64,000 nt of DNA from Silurus meridionalis (taxonomy: Eukaryota; Chordata; Actinopteri; Siluriformes; Siluridae). The notes under the pieces were generated by a model. It saw nothing but the letters and a program-made list of their open reading frames with translations, did not search any database and was not told the DNA's origin. The first letter of the stretch is position 1, and each line of letters opens with the position of its first letter. Location of the stretch: contig NC_060907.1 in the NCBI RefSeq assembly GCF_014805685.1, positions 7,525,992 through 7,589,991 of the forward strand, in the 5' to 3' direction. Positions 60,416 to 64,000 of this stretch are shown piece by piece. A program made the position numbers and the translations under genes.

Positions 60416-62033
60416 ATATATATGTATATGTACTTTGTCTGCGCACCTGTTCTTAGCGCTTTAAAATTATACAGTTATGGGTTCTATAATGTGGAACAAT
60501 AACACTCAACAGGAGTAGAGAAAGCTGTAGTCTTGTAGAATATATTTCAACAGTATTATCATTAATAACAGCTCAAACGTTGAAAAGATCTTGAATTTGG
60601 TTTTTCAGTGTAAAAATTTCATCTGTGCTCGTTTCACAGGGAAACATTTTGTAGCTGTTTTTATTGTTACATCAAAATATAATCCACGCGTAATTTACTC
60701 TGAGTATTTTTTTCTTTGTCTATATAAGAACAGTCTCTGAGCAATTAGACCTGGTGAGGGACTATTTTTGCTTGAACATAATAGTCGAATTTCAGCATCA
60801 AGGCTTCAAAAGTATTCACACAGCTATTTGGGTGATATGGCTAGATGTTAATTAGCAAAATATAGCACTGAAAAGCCTCAAGGCACAACATTTAACATGC
60901 GGTAAAAATCTCTGCTGTGGCTTTTCAGGGGAATGTTTACAAGAAAGAACAATTTAAACAACAGTTAAATAAAAAAAATAAAAAAAGGAATTTTTTTACA
61001 CAACTTCATTTCTAAACCTAACACCAAGCAGCTAGAAGTAGCTAAATATCAGTACCTTAATAAAATAGCTGGCTTTGTATCTAACAGTAAGGCTTCAACG
61101 ATTAGGACCTTTCCATGCAAATATAGATATTTTCGAATATGTACACTAAAATGATTTACATTTAAACAAGCCATCAGTGGTGTCAGCTAAATAAGTGAAA
61201 TATGAGTAAGTGTGACTAAACTATGTGAGAAAGTGAAAGATTCTATGACGTTTAAGATTAGCACTCTAAATCGTTTTGAACAAGATAGATTAACAAGTCG
61301 AAAAACCTTTTATAGTGAAAAATGGATCCTTCTTTTCTCAAAAGCGTGCTCTGAAACATGAGGCTCGCATGCTTCCGGATAGCTAAGATCAGTTCCCCAA
61401 AGTTTTTCACTAGAAAAAAGAAAGTTTGCCAGATCGAAACACAGAAGTGGGAAATAGTGTGAAAGACAAGACATTTATCTTTTAACGGATGGCCCATGTG
61501 ACATAGTAGTGTGTTCTGAAATGAAATGAGGAACAACAATAATAGCAACAACAAAGAAATCTATCTGCTGTACTGTAAGTAAAATTCTGAGGACCAGGTG
61601 ATGTTCCACTGCTGTAGCAATATGCTACTCTAGCATGCGCGTATGTAACTTCTTGGAAAGGATCTAGTGATACTCTACAAAATGAATTCTAAATATAACT
61701 TTCTGACAACTTGATTTACACTTTTTAGATGAACTGGATTGAATTATCCTTGTGATTCAAGCAGCAAATGGTGTTACTATAAGACACTTAAGTATCCTTC
61801 CGTCTGTCTTTCTATTGAATCAAACCCTCATTGCTGAAATACAGTTACTGTGTCTCAAACTTTGAGCACTCTTGCATCATTGTCCTACACTATAACTTCC
61901 CGAGTGTATCAATGACATTCGCCTGATGAAATGTAACTGTAAGTGCAGGATTTCCACTTTCTTTTATGTTATAATCTGATATTGATAGAAGATGCGGAAA
62001 AAGCAGCATCAACTTAAAAAGATACTTCACTTA

Positions 62034-64000
<1,967 letters not shown>

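Overview
The window is vertebrate nuclear DNA, almost certainly from a ray-finned fish. It contains two exons of a neuroligin-4-type gene on the minus strand, with canonical GT/AG splice sites and a very large intron. The rest is AT-rich intergenic and intronic sequence crowded with fish-typical repeats: Tc1/mariner fragments, an RTE-like LINE, tRNA-derived SINEs, an L2-like LINE, hAT-like and pogo/Tigger-like non-autonomous elements, and long dinucleotide microsatellites. The repeat mix resembles otophysan fishes such as catfishes or cyprinids, but that placement is an inference.

Layout. From 1 to about 46 kb I see no convincing host gene; this is the region downstream (3') of the neuroligin gene. 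It holds three tRNA-Glu SINEs with intact target-site duplications (530-737, 11414-11667, 36891-37143). A Passport-like Tc1 element with a decayed transposase lies at 7460-8945, and a mariner/Tc-type transposase remnant at 17091-17423. A nearly full-length but frameshifted RTE-like LINE (20273-23418) is inserted, with an 18-bp target duplication, into an older Tc1 remnant. An L2-type reverse transcriptase relic lies at 26350-27260, three short Tc1 relatives at 28.0, 30.2 and 35.3 kb, and a pogo-like MITE at 43719-44070.

From about 46 kb to the right edge is the neuroligin locus. The last coding exon is 47208-48081 (dimer helices, stalk, transmembrane helix, cytoplasmic tail, PDZ ligand). The preceding exon is 62035-62824 (C-terminal half of the cholinesterase-like domain). 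They join in phase across a 13,953-bp intron (48082-62034). That intron contains a second pogo-like MITE, further Tc1 relics, SINEs, hAT-like copies, a polypyrimidine tract and several tandem repeats. Upstream exons lie beyond 64 kb.

The most informative story is the relationship between the LINE and the SINEs. Each SINE is a tRNA-Glu head joined to the 5' end and then the 3' end of the same RTE-like LINE, with the LINE body missing. The window also shows the LINE machinery at several insert lengths: a 3146-bp copy, an 82-bp 3' fragment, and a 17-bp insertion that is only the GAA-type tail between target duplications. I found no evidence of a new multi-gene system.
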